Assembly: GCA_036365455.1 (NCBI GenBank)
Contig: JAWQUS010000010.1
Span: forward strand, 11,912,501-11,976,500
Length of the DNA stretch: 64,000 bases
Source of the DNA: Macrosoma leucophasiata
Lineage: Eukaryota > Arthropoda > Insecta > Lepidoptera > Hedylidae
Direction of reading: 5' to 3'
Shown here piece after piece: positions 11,022-21,536 of the stretch. The position numbers and the translations under genes were made by a program. The stretch's first letter is position 1. Each line of letters starts with the position of its first letter. The notes beneath the pieces were generated by a model. It was given only the letters and a program-made list of their open reading frames with translations. It ran no database searches and was not told the DNA's origin.

Positions 11022-12944
11022 TTATTCAGAATGAGTTCTTTCAAGAATCATTTGTATATTATCCAATGTTTGATAAATAACTCTAAAGTTGGGTCTGTCA
11101 CTGGGATGATGATTCCAACATTGTTTCATCAAATCATATACACAGCGTGGTGTGTTATCAGGACAGGCAAGAACATTGCCATCTTTTAAAAATCTCACTA
11201 CTTCCTCATGTGTCATTCCAAAGTAAGGTTGTAAAGCAAAAGAAAATATTTCCCAAAGGCACACACCATATGCCCACACATCTGACTCTAGTGTGTATTT
11301 GTTATATAATATACTTTCTAAAGGCATCCATCGCACGGGAATGGCATCATGCTCGTCACCCTTGTAATAGTCTTGTAAATAAATTTTGTGTGATAAACCA
11401 AAATCCGCTATTTTTACCACCATATCATCATTTATTAGACAATTTCTTGTTGCTAAGTCACGATGTACAAATTTCCTATCTGACAGATAAACCATACCTG
11501 AAGCAATTTGCCGGGCAATATGCAAAAGATCCATGTGATTGAGAGGTGTTGCAAGTAATCTTAAGTCTTCTCTATTTTCCACAGCAGGTGGATAATTTGT
11601 AGCAGTACTACAAGCTCTCAGGTATTCATTCAAATCTCCTTTCCCCATGAATTCAAATAATAGACACATTGGACGTCCTATTGCACATACACCTAAAAGT
11701 TTAACAATATTAGGATGATCAAAATCTGCAAGTAAGCATGCTTCTCTTTCAAAATCCAGTTGCAAGTCATGTGATGCTTCATCTTTTAACATTTTGACTG
11801 CAACCAATGTAAACTCCTCCTCTGGTACCAGGCCCGGTGCTTTGGCTTGGAATACTCTACCAAATGCACCCTGGCCCAAATCACGAATGTAGATTATATT
11901 ATTTCTAGGAAATTCTAATTTCTCTAGTTTGGGATTCAATTGTGCCCCTGTTGTATGATAAGCCAAGTTGCTAGGTAATTTATCCAAATCAATATCCATA
12001 TTTTGTAGGTTCCTCCGATTAGAGATGTTACATTTAGAATAATGATTTTTAAAGAAATAATGGCAGAGGAGAGCCATGGATGCTACACCTAATATACACC
12101 CAAGGCCACCAACAGATAGTAACAAGACAAAAGTAGGTGTAAAATAATTTTCCATAATTATGTTTGGTCCATTAATATTGTCAATTTCATCACTAGAATT
12201 GGCACAAATGGGTATATCGCAGTGTTCCCATCGAACATTTGCATCCATAGTATAGCACCAAGGTTTATGTTCTTCACCACCAGCATTCCTGCAGTAATTT
12301 GTTGCATTTTGTACTTCTGGAAACACTAACGGAGGTCTTGTGTGCTGATGTGGAGATTGAGACTCCCAAGCTTGACAAGCCAGACCATTTTCAGTGACAT
12401 TCATGGTGCCTTGGTAGTACCTTCCATTGCCTCGTATACAAGTTGTAGTCACCTGGCTGTAGTCCATATCTATAACACCAGCATAGTTGCAGGTCACCTG
12501 AGAACCCTTTCCGGCATACTTGGGGAGTGACTCACAATCAGGAAATCGAAAATGACCTCTCGATTCAAAATAGACGCCACGACGTTTTTGTTCTTCAATA
12601 ACAATCCAATCGTTGTAGCAAAATTGCATCTTAACTGCCATACAGTCTTCATAACATAGAGGTAATGCAAAATCGCCAACATCGTCTTTGTTAATGCACT
12701 TGGGGAATGCATATGCGCATAGTAATTTCTCAGCCTTACTCCTGCAGGGCTCTTTCAATGTAGATATCATTTCTTTCCACAAGCCAGTAGTGATGTTTTC
12801 ATTTTCAAGGCCTCCAGTATGATTATACCATACGTATCCAGTAGAATAATTCTTGCAAATCTGTCCATTGTATGGACCGCAATAAAGGTACACGGACTTT
12901 ATGAGATGAAGCAAAATTATTATCACTTTGCAGTACACGTTCAT
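11022..12944 (-). CDS. Nrk: Receptor tyrosine kinase, Nrk/MuSK-Ror type, intronless
   Basis: A single uninterrupted 640-codon frame encodes a type I membrane receptor kinase. In order it has: a hydrophobic signal peptide (about 1-21); a cysteine-rich Frizzled-like domain (about 22-160); a kringle domain from C169 to C247 with RYYQG, WCYT and RWEHC; a transmembrane helix at about 272-297; and a tyrosine kinase domain from about 350 to 632. Kinase motifs are complete: GQGAFG (357-362), VAVK with K384, HRDLATRN with D496, DFG at 514-516, and the Y522-Y526-Y527 activation-loop tyrosines. Similarity is closest to Drosophila Nrk and vertebrate MuSK rather than Ror1/2 in the kinase domain, and there is no immunoglobulin domain. 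The ligand is probably Wnt-like or a neural matrix cue by family. The absence of introns across 1.9 kb is notable. Its neighbour RABL3 is divergent. Confidence 0.95.
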   Translation of the reverse strand: MNVYCKVIIILLHLIKSVYLYCGPYNGQICKNYSTGYVWYNHTGGLENENITTGLWKEMISTLKEPCRSKAEKLLCAYAFPKCINKDDVGDFALPLCYEDCMAVKMQFCYNDWIVIEEQKRRGVYFESRGHFRFPDCESLPKYAGKGSQVTCNYAGVIDMDYSQVTTTCIRGNGRYYQGTMNVTENGLACQAWESQSPHQHTRPPLVFPEVQNATNYCRNAGGEEHKPWCYTMDANVRWEHCDIPICANSSDEIDNINGPNIIMENYFTPTFVLLLSVGGLGCILGVASMALLCHYFFKNHYSKCNISNRRNLQNMDIDLDKLPSNLAYHTTGAQLNPKLEKLEFPRNNIIYIRDLGQGAFGRVFQAKAPGLVPEEEFTLVAVKMLKDEASHDLQLDFEREACLLADFDHPNIVKLLGVCAIGRPMCLLFEFMGKGDLNEYLRACSTATNYPPAVENREDLRLLATPLNHMDLLHIARQIASGMVYLSDRKFVHRDLATRNCLINDDMVVKIADFGLSHKIYLQDYYKGDEHDAIPVRWMPLESILYNKYTLESDVWAYGVCLWEIFSFALQPYFGMTHEEVVRFLKDGNVLACPDNTPRCVYDLMKQCWNHHPSDRPNFRVIYQTLDNIQMILERTHSE

Positions 12945-13406
12945 TGTTATAATATTACTTTACTTTCGATGTATTTAATAAAAGATCGTTGCATCTTAAC
13001 TTAATCTATATTTTAACACTGTATAAATATGATATCGGGTGCACAATGGCGGACGCATTATTTATTATTGATTTTGTCAAAATTTTCATGTAAAATTGTA
13101 AGTAAAGGTCCGCTCAGACGTTGACGTTGGGTTGGTTGAACTTGGTGAGCGAGAGCGAGGCGCTCGCCCAGTCCATAGAGAAAATAGAGAAAGTAATATA
13201 CCTATGACCATAGATTTATTTACTACTCCTATGACCTATAGTGGAGCTGCTGACCGCTGCCCATGTTGGCCCTACTGCGACGTGAAATAATAAATGAAAT
13301 CTAGGGATGTGCATCCGGTCCGCATCTGAATATCTTCGAATCTAATCGAAGCTTAATTTTGTTGTTATGTACTATCCTGTTTGACAAAATTAACCAGTCT
13401 AAGTAA

Positions 13407-14000
13407 ACTAAGTCCACCAAACTTCTAGGTTTCAAAGTACACAGTGCCCATAGGTGGGACGAACTTAAAGGTGAAACCTGCGCGAAGGTGGGACGAGCGT
13501 GTTTTGCATTAGGCAGACTCGCAAAGACGGCAACCCGCGGAGTAGTAAGGTCGTGCTACTATGCTACAGTGCACAGCACGCTCACATACGGCATCGAACT
13601 ATGGGGTCGAGCCGCCGATATGAAGCGTGCATTCATACTGCAAAAACGTGCTATACGAGCGATTACGAACACACCGCGGGGTGACTCGTGTAGAGAATTA
13701 TTCAAGGAGCTTAACATACTGGCATTGCCTTCCGAGTACATATTACGTGTTGCAATATTTACTATAAGTAATATGCACCTATTTAATCGTAGAGGAATTA
13801 ACGGTTATCGGAGTATAAGAAGTGATACGCACAAAGACAGACTAGTAATGCAGTCACATAAACTAGCAAAACTAGAGAATAGTGCACTCGTGTTCGGCCC
13901 CAAAGTGTACAATCGGCTACCGGATCGTATAAGGAATGCACCTTCCATTATAGCATTTAAAACAAGACTACAAATTTTGTATGTAATAGAGAGTGTTTAA
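13407..14000 (+). pseudogene. 5'-truncated LINE reverse transcriptase fragment (Jockey/CR1-like)
   Basis: The frame is open from 13407 to a stop at 13998-14000 and reads like the C-terminal end of a non-LTR reverse transcriptase: LGRLAKTA, STLTYGIELWG, FILQKRAIRAI, FGPKVYNRLPDRIRN. The polymerase core is missing upstream, as is usual for a 5'-truncated insertion. A MITE begins directly after the stop codon, and the stop triplet TAA is part of the MITE's target duplication, so the original end of the protein may have been elsewhere. Confidence 0.85.
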
Positions 14001-14136
14001 TGGCCGAATACTCAAACGTCACTCAATTTTAAGCAACCCTCAAAAGTGCGCTATCTCTTTCGTTTATACGTGTTTAATAAGGACAGGAGACTTTTAAGTC
14101 CCACTTAGATCTGAGCGACGTTTGAATATTTGGCCG
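14001..14136. mobile_element. MITE family M1 (PIF/Harbinger-like), copy 1
   Basis: A 136-base element with inverted ends TGGCCGAATACTCAAACGTC and TGACGTTTGAGTATTTGGCC-like termini, flanked by TAA at 13998-14000 and 14137-14139. Other copies are 32262-32398, 57723-57858 and 58387-58516. All have TAA or TTA duplications, the TWA pattern of PIF/Harbinger elements. Confidence 0.85.
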
Positions 14137-14462
14137 TAAGTTACTTATAAAAAATTATAGAGACAATTATATACCTATTTATTTTATTATATGATAAAAA
14201 AACTGTCATCAGCATCTTCAGTTAACAAAAGATACTTATTTCGAACAATCTCATGATTTATCTTGTTTTAATCCATCGTAAATATTCCAATACGAGACCT
14301 GATTTTATTCGTTCACTTCAGTTCATACACATCGATTTTTGTTCCACTAAGTTGGTAGGTACGGTTGGTATGACTGGATTGGTGTCAAATTGTGTCAATG
14401 AATGAAATAAGTATTGGTCTGTCAAAATATACCGAAATAAGCAAAAAAGTATTTACCTTGTT

Positions 14463-17400
14463 ATGGCTGCAATAGAGAAAGTGAAAGTGGTTGTTCTTGG
14501 AGATTCGGGTAAATTAATCCCCATTCATGACACTAAAACACTTCTGTATTCTTTTATCAAACAATTTCCTCAAAATATTGCTTTCTTACACAGTCCACAT
14601 AGCACCCAGCGACAATTTTAAGACGGCCATATTTGATTTGAAGTTTCACTGATGCGATGAATTGCGATCTGATTGGTCATCATTGGTCAGACAGGTTAGG
14701 CAACTTAAAATGTTAGCTTGAGAAAACCAAAACAACATCGTATGGTATAATTTTGTAAATAGCGGGAAATTTCAATACTTTTAACAAAATACTTGTGGTA
14801 CCTAAATAATTGATAAATATTGATTTTGAATTTGTACTCAATCTTTGTAACGATTTTTTTCTTTAAGCCAACTTGAAAGGTGGACACTTCCAAAGTGATA
14901 CTGGTAATAGGCCCTTCTCACTGTAAGTTTTATAAATAATAAAAAAATTAAAAATCTAAAAAAATTAAAACTTTCAAAGTTTAGTTTCAACGAGATAATC
15001 TTATTATCTTATCCGTTTTTGTGATAGGTACCTACAATGTATTTTCATAACTACTAATAGTTATAACTTTGTGATTTATTTTTATTTTATAGGAGGTATA
15101 GGTACCTACATAATATACTAAGCTATGTTTGCGGTTTTGTTAAGAAAATAAGTTGAGAATTTAGTTAAATAGGTATTACTTACCTACCTACTTACTACAG
15201 AACCATTCAATTCATAGACGAATCCGACTCACACAAAGCGGCTATTTTTAAACAAATTATTATTTTTATAGAGTTTCTTGTGCTAAGCTAAAGCATGTTA
15301 AGATGAGAATGCCTACCTATGATAAATGTAAAAATAAACATACTTTACTCCTATATTCCCTTAATGGTACCTAAGTACCTATATACCAATGCTTTTCTTG
15401 AATTTTACTTTCTAAGGTGGCGAGCCTATTTTCGTTCGTTGGGTACCTACATTGCCAAATTCAAGGGATACCTACCACCCAGAATCTCAAGAAATTTTAT
15501 TTGTGGGTCAAATCACAGTCGTACCTACAAACCTGTATGTCATTGTAGAACAGTTGTTTTTTATGCTTTGACCTATAGGTAGGTAGGTATGTCCTAAGGA
15601 ACTAGACAAGACATTTCCCTTGGTTGCACGGGCACAGTCAACTTAAGTCAACTTACCACACTTTCACAATCTCGTAATCACTTTTGACGTGGATACGTCG
15701 CCAACACAAACTGAAAAATTAACGCCGATTCAGGGCTCATAAAAACGTTACTATTTGGAAAGTTAAAATGTGACAAAATTAAAATGTGAATAAAGTAGGT
15801 ACCTACCTTCCTACCGACTTCAAAAACAAATAGATATAGGTAGGTATACCTACCTAATAAAACTCCTTAAAGTGAAAAGTAACAAAATACAGAATGTAAT
15901 AGGTAGGTTTTTAGTAGCCGCGCCGACATTATTTCAAAGAAAGAAAGATACGTAGTATAAGTAGGTTTTTATTCTTTGACTTATGTAGGTACCCGACCAA
16001 CACAATGAAAGTGAAAGAAATCTAAATGTAACGTACCTACCTATGTACTACTACTGAACTAGTGCAAGCAAACCACCTTAGGTACCTACGCTGCCGATAA
16101 AGTGAAAAAAACAGTGTGAATAGACATAATTTTGTCGAGGAAATACCTACTAATACGCGCACTTACCTTATAATAGGTACCTACAGCACAACTAACAAAA
16201 AATAATATTTTAATTGATTATACTACCAAGACAAAATAATTTTGCTGCGGGTAAAGAATCAATAAATTTCACCGTGTATTTTACTGAGTGGGTAATTAGT
16301 TCTTTTAAATTGTAGGTGTAGGTAAAACATCACTCACATATTTAATGGCGCACAATAAACCACTAATTTCTCCGGGATGGACGGTCGGCTGCTCCGCTGA
16401 AGTGAAGTTGCATCGATACAAAGAAGGCACGCAAGCTCAGAATACCTTCTTCGTTGAACTCTGGGATGTAGGAGGATCCAACAATCATAGAAGTACTAGG
16501 AATGTATTTTACCAGCCCACTCATGGTGAGATGTTTTTATAATAGGGGTGGCAACTATCCAGTTGCGTAGCTATCGTAGGGTCCGGCGGTGCAGTGCACC
16601 AGGGCCCCGGACCTCGGGGGAGCCCTTGCCCATTAACCTATGTTTTACCTAAGCTTTGAAAAGAGCGGGTCAGCCAACTCGCCAGCTCCTGAAGCTAGGA
16701 AACCTCGACCCTGCTCACAAGATTTTAGGTGAACATAACATCAACAATAAGAGAATTCCCGATTCAAGACTTTCAACACATTCGCCGAACTTCCTCGATA
16801 AGCATGTGCTGTTTAATTTTTGGGGAGACGCCTTTGTTCAGCAGTGGACGTCTTTTGGCTGAAATGATGATGATGATGAAAAAGGGGGTGAGAGCCCGAT
16901 TCTTTCTCTATGCACCGGGGCCCTTGCCCACTTAGCTACGCCACTGCAACTATCACCTTTAGTCTTCAGTAGTCATCTTTATTTAACTATTCCGTGATTG
17001 CTACTAATAATGTGAAATGTTGTTTTAATGTTTGCAGGTATAATTCTAGTACACGATTTGACGAACAGAAAAAGCCAGATTAATTTACAGAAATGGCTAT
17101 CTGAGATTTTGAATCAGGATTGCATTAATCCGACTTATCAAAATGTGGACGTTGATCCAGAACAGTTTTTGGGTTCCACTCAGGTATAAATTTTAGATAA
17201 AGGTACTTAAATGCAAGACTATGATACAGTTTGTTATGAATCTTTATTTTGTAGTAATAAACGTATCCGGTTTGACTAGAAAAAAGGTTATAAAAGCTCT
17301 CTAATTATCTAAGTAGGTATGTTATTTATTTATGAAAATAGTATGTATTAAGGTAGATAATAATATGTAGGAGTAGATAATTTTATAATTTGCAACTGAC

Positions 17401-20400
17401 AAAGTACAAACCAATAATGTTATAATTATGTGGTACAAGGTTTCTACCTTTAGTTTTTTTAGTTTATGAGTAGCCAACCTCAACTAGTTGCGTGAATTGG
17501 CTTTACATCTTATTTTTGTATGTTATCTCAATTTTTCTTCTTTTCCAATTTTTAGGGTTCCGCACCTTAAAAGGAAAAAGGAACCCTTATAGGATCACTC
17601 GTGCGTCTGTCTGTCTGTCTGTCCGTCTGTCACAGCCAATTTGCTCCGAAACTACTCGACCGATTGAGTTGAAATTTGATGAATATATGTAAATTGGTGA
17701 CCCAAAGAGGAACACGTCAAGTAAAATAGTAAATTTTAAACAGGGGGGCCACATTCGGAGGGTAAATCAGAAAAATAATTTTAAAAAATTGTGTCGTGTG
17801 ACATATCAAATGAAAGAAGTTGTTGTCAGCTTCTCAGATATATATTTTTTTATAATTTTTGCATAAACAAATTTGAAGTTATTTAAGAAAAATGACGAAA
17901 ATTGACTCCCCCCCCCTATCTCCCGAAACTACTGAACTTAATATTTTGAAAAAAATGTGGAAAATAGTTCTTTGCCTATAGATTACTGGAAAACCTATAA
18001 GAAGTTTGAGTATTCAAATTAAATCGAAAATTCTTAATAATATAACCCCCCCTGCCGGTACCACCGTAACCGCTATGTCCTTGCATTTTGAATCTGTAAT
18101 ATTTTCGAAAATATTTATATAAATTACGGAACCCTCACCACGCGAGTCGATCTCGCGCTTGTCCGGTTTTTTAACAATTGTTTTCCAAAATTGTGATCCA
18201 AATTCTGACTACTACATATTTGGATGTGCAGCAAGTTCGTAGGCCTCGAGCGGTAATGTAACTGGGCTTTTCCACCAGAAATGTGCTATGCTCCGTTGCT
18301 ATGGATGCGTTTGATATCCATCAATCATATTTATTGATGCACATAGCCTAGCACTGGTGGAAACGGATTCAACTAAGATATGTTAGGATGTATATGGAAG
18401 GATGTGTGCTATGGATACGTGCTATGGATGAGTGCTATGAGTCGTCGCGATTGGTGTAGCTAGCCCTCGACGGTTCCCTACTATCGATACATCGCATAGC
18501 TCGAGCTGCGCATCTTTCTCCCGCATTTACTTTGCGGCGGCCCATCTTCATCGCGCATCTTCCTCGTACAGCTACATAGCTTACTTAGTATTGGTGGAAA
18601 CAGGCACATATTTTCGTAGCGTAGATTTCACATCTTCGCAGCATAGCTACATAGAACATCTCTGGTGGAAAAGCACCCTTACGGGTACAGCCCTATATAG
18701 AGAACTTAAGATTTGTAGGAAGTACTTAGGAGGGTGCAAGGTATCCTCCAATCTTAAAATGAAGCGTTAGACTGAGTCAAAATTTCTTGGGCTTAGCCAC
18801 TTACTTAACAGTGTTTGCTTTTTATTTTTAAAGAAAAATGGAAAGAAAAATTTGACTTCAGGCGAGGCTCGAACTCGCGACCTACTGGGAATCTAGTCCA
18901 GCCGCTCTTACAATTGAGCTACTGAAGCCCTGCCCGATTTGTCAAATCTTTCCTTCACATCTATTGCATTGCTTTATGGTAGCAGCAGCGCCATCTATTA
19001 CCAACTATGCTAGTTAGGCAACCGATATAATAGACTTTTCAGTTTATTGAATATCGTAAAGAAGTCGCTTTTACCCTTAATAATTGTTTTATATTATTTC
19101 GCATTAACACATGCTTGTGAAATATATTTTGTTTTTAAAGAAAAATGGAAAGAAAAATTTGACTTCAGGCGAGGCTCGAACTCGCGACCTACTGGGAATC
19201 TAGTCCAGCCGCTCTTACAATTGAGCTATTGAAGCCCTGCCCGATTTGTCAAATCTTTCCTTCACATCTATTGCATTGCTTTATGGTAGCAGCAGCGCCA
19301 TCTATTACCAACTATGGCATAGTTGGTAATTGTAAGAGCGGCTGGACTAGATTCCCAGTAGGTCGCGAGTTCGAGCCTCGCCTGAAGTCAAATTTTTCTT
19401 TCCATTTTTCTTTAAAAACAAAATATATTTCACAAGCATGTGTTAATGCGAAATAATATAAAACAATTATTAAGGGTAAAAGCGACTTCTTTACGATATT
19501 CAATAAACTGAAAAGTCTATTATTATATCGGTTGCCTAACTAGCATAGTTGGTAATAGATGGCGCTGCTGCTACCATAAAGCAATGCAATAGATGTGAAG
19601 GAAAGATTTGACAAATCGGGCAGGGCTTCAGTAGCTCAATTGTAAGAGCGGCTGGACTAGATTCCCAGTAGGTCGCGAGTTCGAGCCTCGCCTGAAGTCA
19701 AATTTTTCTTTCCATTTTTCTTTAAAAATAAAATATATTTCACAAGCATGTGTTAATGCGAAATAATATAAAACAGTGTTTGCTTGTTTGTTACTCTTTC
19801 ATTGGAGCTCTATCACTTCCACTGAGTATGGTTCAATTACTGTTTAAAAATTATGCTTTTGAAATAATGTCTTCGCACTTATTTATTTCAGATTCCAATA
19901 TTAGTGATTGGTACAAAATTTGATTTGGCAGAGGAGAAACAACGAAAAAATCAATATCGAAGACTTGCAAGTAGTATAGCAGAACAATGTGGTGCTGATG
20001 AAATTTTTGTTAACTGTTTTCAGGCCAGGTGCATAATTTTGAATATTTAATTTTATATTTTTTTTACATGCACGTAACTAGGTGACTGACCAGGTTTACT
20101 GCTTATTATTTTGCCTGATTCCATATTTTTCAACAGATCACTTGCACCAGGCACTAGTAACTCCGTGAAGTTGACAAGATTTTTCGATAAGGTATTAAAA
20201 TATTCCACATAAAATATTAGATGAGATATAATCAACTTTATGATTTATTACATTTTTAAATATACCAACTGTTTTAGGTCATAGAACGGCGTTATTATTC
20301 TCGAGTGAGCCCGTTTTCGGACAAAAGACGCATTCCACCCTACATAATGTCGACTTCAACACCCCTATCCAATAATAAGCCTGCTCAATATCTGAGTCCA

Positions 20401-20421
20401 CGATTTTACCACATGGATTGA
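14463..20421 (+). CDS. Rabl3: Rab-like protein 3 (RABL3), small GTPase
   Basis: RABL3 is a cytosolic Ras-superfamily GTPase. Six coding exons, 14463-14508, 16316-16525, 17038-17183, 19892-20028, 20137-20191 and 20278-20421, join in phase to 245 residues, close to the usual family length of about 236. The P-loop GDSGVGKTS is split by intron 1. The G3 motif is WDVGG instead of WDTAG, a RABL3 hallmark, and the G4 motif is GTKFDL. There is no C-terminal prenylation cysteine, also as expected for RABL3. The start ATG at 14463 gives [16 protein letters not shown]. Intron 3 (17184-19891) is filled with repeats, including the SINE foldback at 18821-19771. The polyadenylation signal is at 20505. The gene is divergent from Nrk and convergent with the glucanase gene. 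Confidence 0.96.
14509..16315 (+). other. RABL3 intron 1, no gene seen
   Basis: AT-rich intron with many short GTAGGTA/TACCTAC motifs scattered throughout. An 87-codon frame at 15319-15582 shows no domain and is judged chance. Confidence 0.5.
16560..16950 (+). repeat. LINE tail fragment with (ATG)n end in RABL3 intron 2
   Basis: A segment with CTTTGTTCAGCAGTGGACGT followed by an ATGATGATGATG run at about 16864-16878 resembles the 3' end of lepidopteran RTE-type LINEs. It lies inside another repeat, whose pieces TGCACCGGGGCCCTTGCCCA and TGCACCAGGGCCCC flank it. Confidence 0.6.
17555..18170 (+). repeat. Repeat family D (GGGTTCCG...CTTGTCCGG), full copy
   Basis: A block of about 615 bases starting GGGTTCCGCACC and ending CGCGCTTGTCCGG contains a (GTCT)n stretch and CGAAACTACTCGACCGATT. 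A shorter copy with an internal deletion is at 20764-21206. It is non-coding and lies in RABL3 intron 3. Confidence 0.8.
18264..18678. mobile_element. Non-autonomous DNA transposon with GGGCTTTTCCACCAGA ends
   Basis: The element begins GGGCTTTTCCACCAGA and ends with the near-complement TCTGGTGGAAAAGCACCC. Inside are further copies of GGTGGAAAC and GCTATGGAT motifs. It is about 415 bases, has no coding frame, and no unambiguous target duplication. Confidence 0.6.
18855..18928 (-). other. tRNA-like SINE head
   Basis: It folds as a tRNA: acceptor GCTTCAG/CTGAAGT, D arm GCTC/GAGC, and T arm GCGAG TTCGAGC CTCGC. The anticodon stem has an A-C mismatch, and the loop CTAGATT lacks a purine after the anticodon. 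It recurs within repeats, so it is annotated as a SINE head and not as a tRNA gene. Confidence 0.75.
19162..19235 (-). other. tRNA-like SINE head
   Basis: Second minus-strand unit of the foldback, with the same tRNA-like fold as 18855-18928. The D-arm segment reads GAGCTATTG on the plus strand, one change from the other copies. Confidence 0.7.
19625..19698 (+). other. tRNA-like SINE head
   Basis: Plus-strand full unit of the foldback. A truncated plus-strand unit without acceptor and D stem is at about 19330-19388, next to the switch point. Confidence 0.75.
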
Positions 20422-20504
20422 AGATCGATAGTTGAATTTTGTATATATTTTAAATTATAAATGTACTTACATGTGAGCTACTGTACGTACCTATCTAATT
20501 ATAA

Positions 20505-20510
20505 AATAAA
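20505..20510 (+). terminator. Polyadenylation signal of RABL3
   Basis: AATAAA 84 bases after the RABL3 stop codon. Confidence 0.7.
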
Positions 20511-20592
20511 TTTTATGTTATTCAATGTATATTTTTTTTTTATAAAAAAATATAAAATTAACCTGGTAAACTTTACATTCACTGGTGTTAAA

Positions 20593-21290
20593 GATCCAGT
20601 GATGGAGCTCGCGGGCGTAAGCATTGTCTAATCTACCTGCTTGCCGGTAAATTTTAGTGTTCAGCGCTATCGTGTTCCGATCAGGTGGTAATGTACGGTA
20701 ATTTCTGGCACAGGGTTGGACCCCAGGAGTGGCAACGCATCTACACTGAAACTCCTGTTTTTAGGGTTCCGTACCTTAAAAAGAAAAAAGGAACCCTTAT
20801 AGAATCACTCGTGCGTCTGTCTGCCTGTCTGTCTGTCTGTCCGTCTGTCACAGCCAATTTGCTCCGAAACTACTAGACCGATTGAGTTGAAATTACATAA
20901 ACAAATTTGAAGTTATTTAAGGAAAACGACGAAAATTGACCATTCCCCCCCCTATCTCCCGAAACTACTGAACTTAAAATTTTGAAAAAAATGTGGAAAA
21001 TAGTTCTTTGCCTATAGATTACTGGAAAACCTTTAAGAAGTTTGAGTATTCAAATTAAATCGAAAATGCTTAATAATATAACCCCCCCGCCGGTACCACC
21101 GTAACCGCTATGTCCCTGCATTTTAAATCTGTAATATTTTCGAAAATATTTTTTTAAATTACGGAACCCTCACCACGCGAGTCGAACTCGCACTTGTCCG
21201 GTTTTTATGCAGGTGTTTGTAGTCTACAGTATTAATTTACCATCAATGTGAACTGTAGGTATGCTTTTTTGCTACCTACTTCACTACATA
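20593..21290 (+). repeat. Family B repeat split by a family D insertion
   Basis: Family B sequence runs from about 20593 to 20763, is interrupted by a family D element at 20764-21206, and resumes to about 21290 (ATTTACCATCAATGTGAACT). The nesting shows family D moved after family B here. Confidence 0.75.
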
Positions 21291-21446
21291 ATACATATAA
21301 ACGACCTATGGTAGATTAGACAATACACCGTTAAATTACAATCCAAGAAGCTACGAGAATTAGGCCCCAGGTAGGCAACTACAGGTAAAGTTAGGTGTGG
21401 CGAAGGTATAAAAAGTAAAGAACTTCGTGTAACAGATTATAAAACT

Positions 21447-21452
21447 TTTATT
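21447..21452 (-). terminator. Polyadenylation signal of the glucanase gene
   Basis: AATAAA on the minus strand, about 85 bases past the stop codon at 21537-21539. Confidence 0.65.
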
Positions 21453-21536
21453 AAAAATTCTTATTGACTAGGGTATCTCATATCAAATGGCATGCTTAAT
21501 GTGCTTAATAAGCCTTTTAATTTCAACGTATAAGCT

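Larger units (their letters stand above)
18821..19771. mobile_element. Head-to-head foldback of a tRNA-derived SINE
   Basis: The 951-base insert is flanked by a perfect 14-base duplication AACAGTGTTTGCTT at 18807-18820 and 19772-19785. It contains two minus-strand tRNA-like units, then, after a switch point near 19313-19330, one partial and one full unit on the plus strand. The two arms are nearly identical for about 400 bases. The repeat period within an arm is about 301 bases. The tRNA-like units keep Pol III box A (TAGCTCAATTG) and box B (GTTCGAGCC). It lies in RABL3 intron 3. Confidence 0.85.

Noticed and set aside
12342..12530. Small frames inside the Nrk gene on either strand
   Set aside because: Shadows of the 640-codon kinase frame.
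18855..18928. Genuine tRNA gene
   Set aside because: The fold is tRNA-like, but the anticodon stem has a mismatch, position 37 is not a purine and the unit occurs repeatedly inside retroposed repeats, so it is a SINE head.
19047..19232. 61-codon frame repeated in inverse at 19312-19503
   Set aside because: Identical frames on both arms are a by-product of the SINE foldback.
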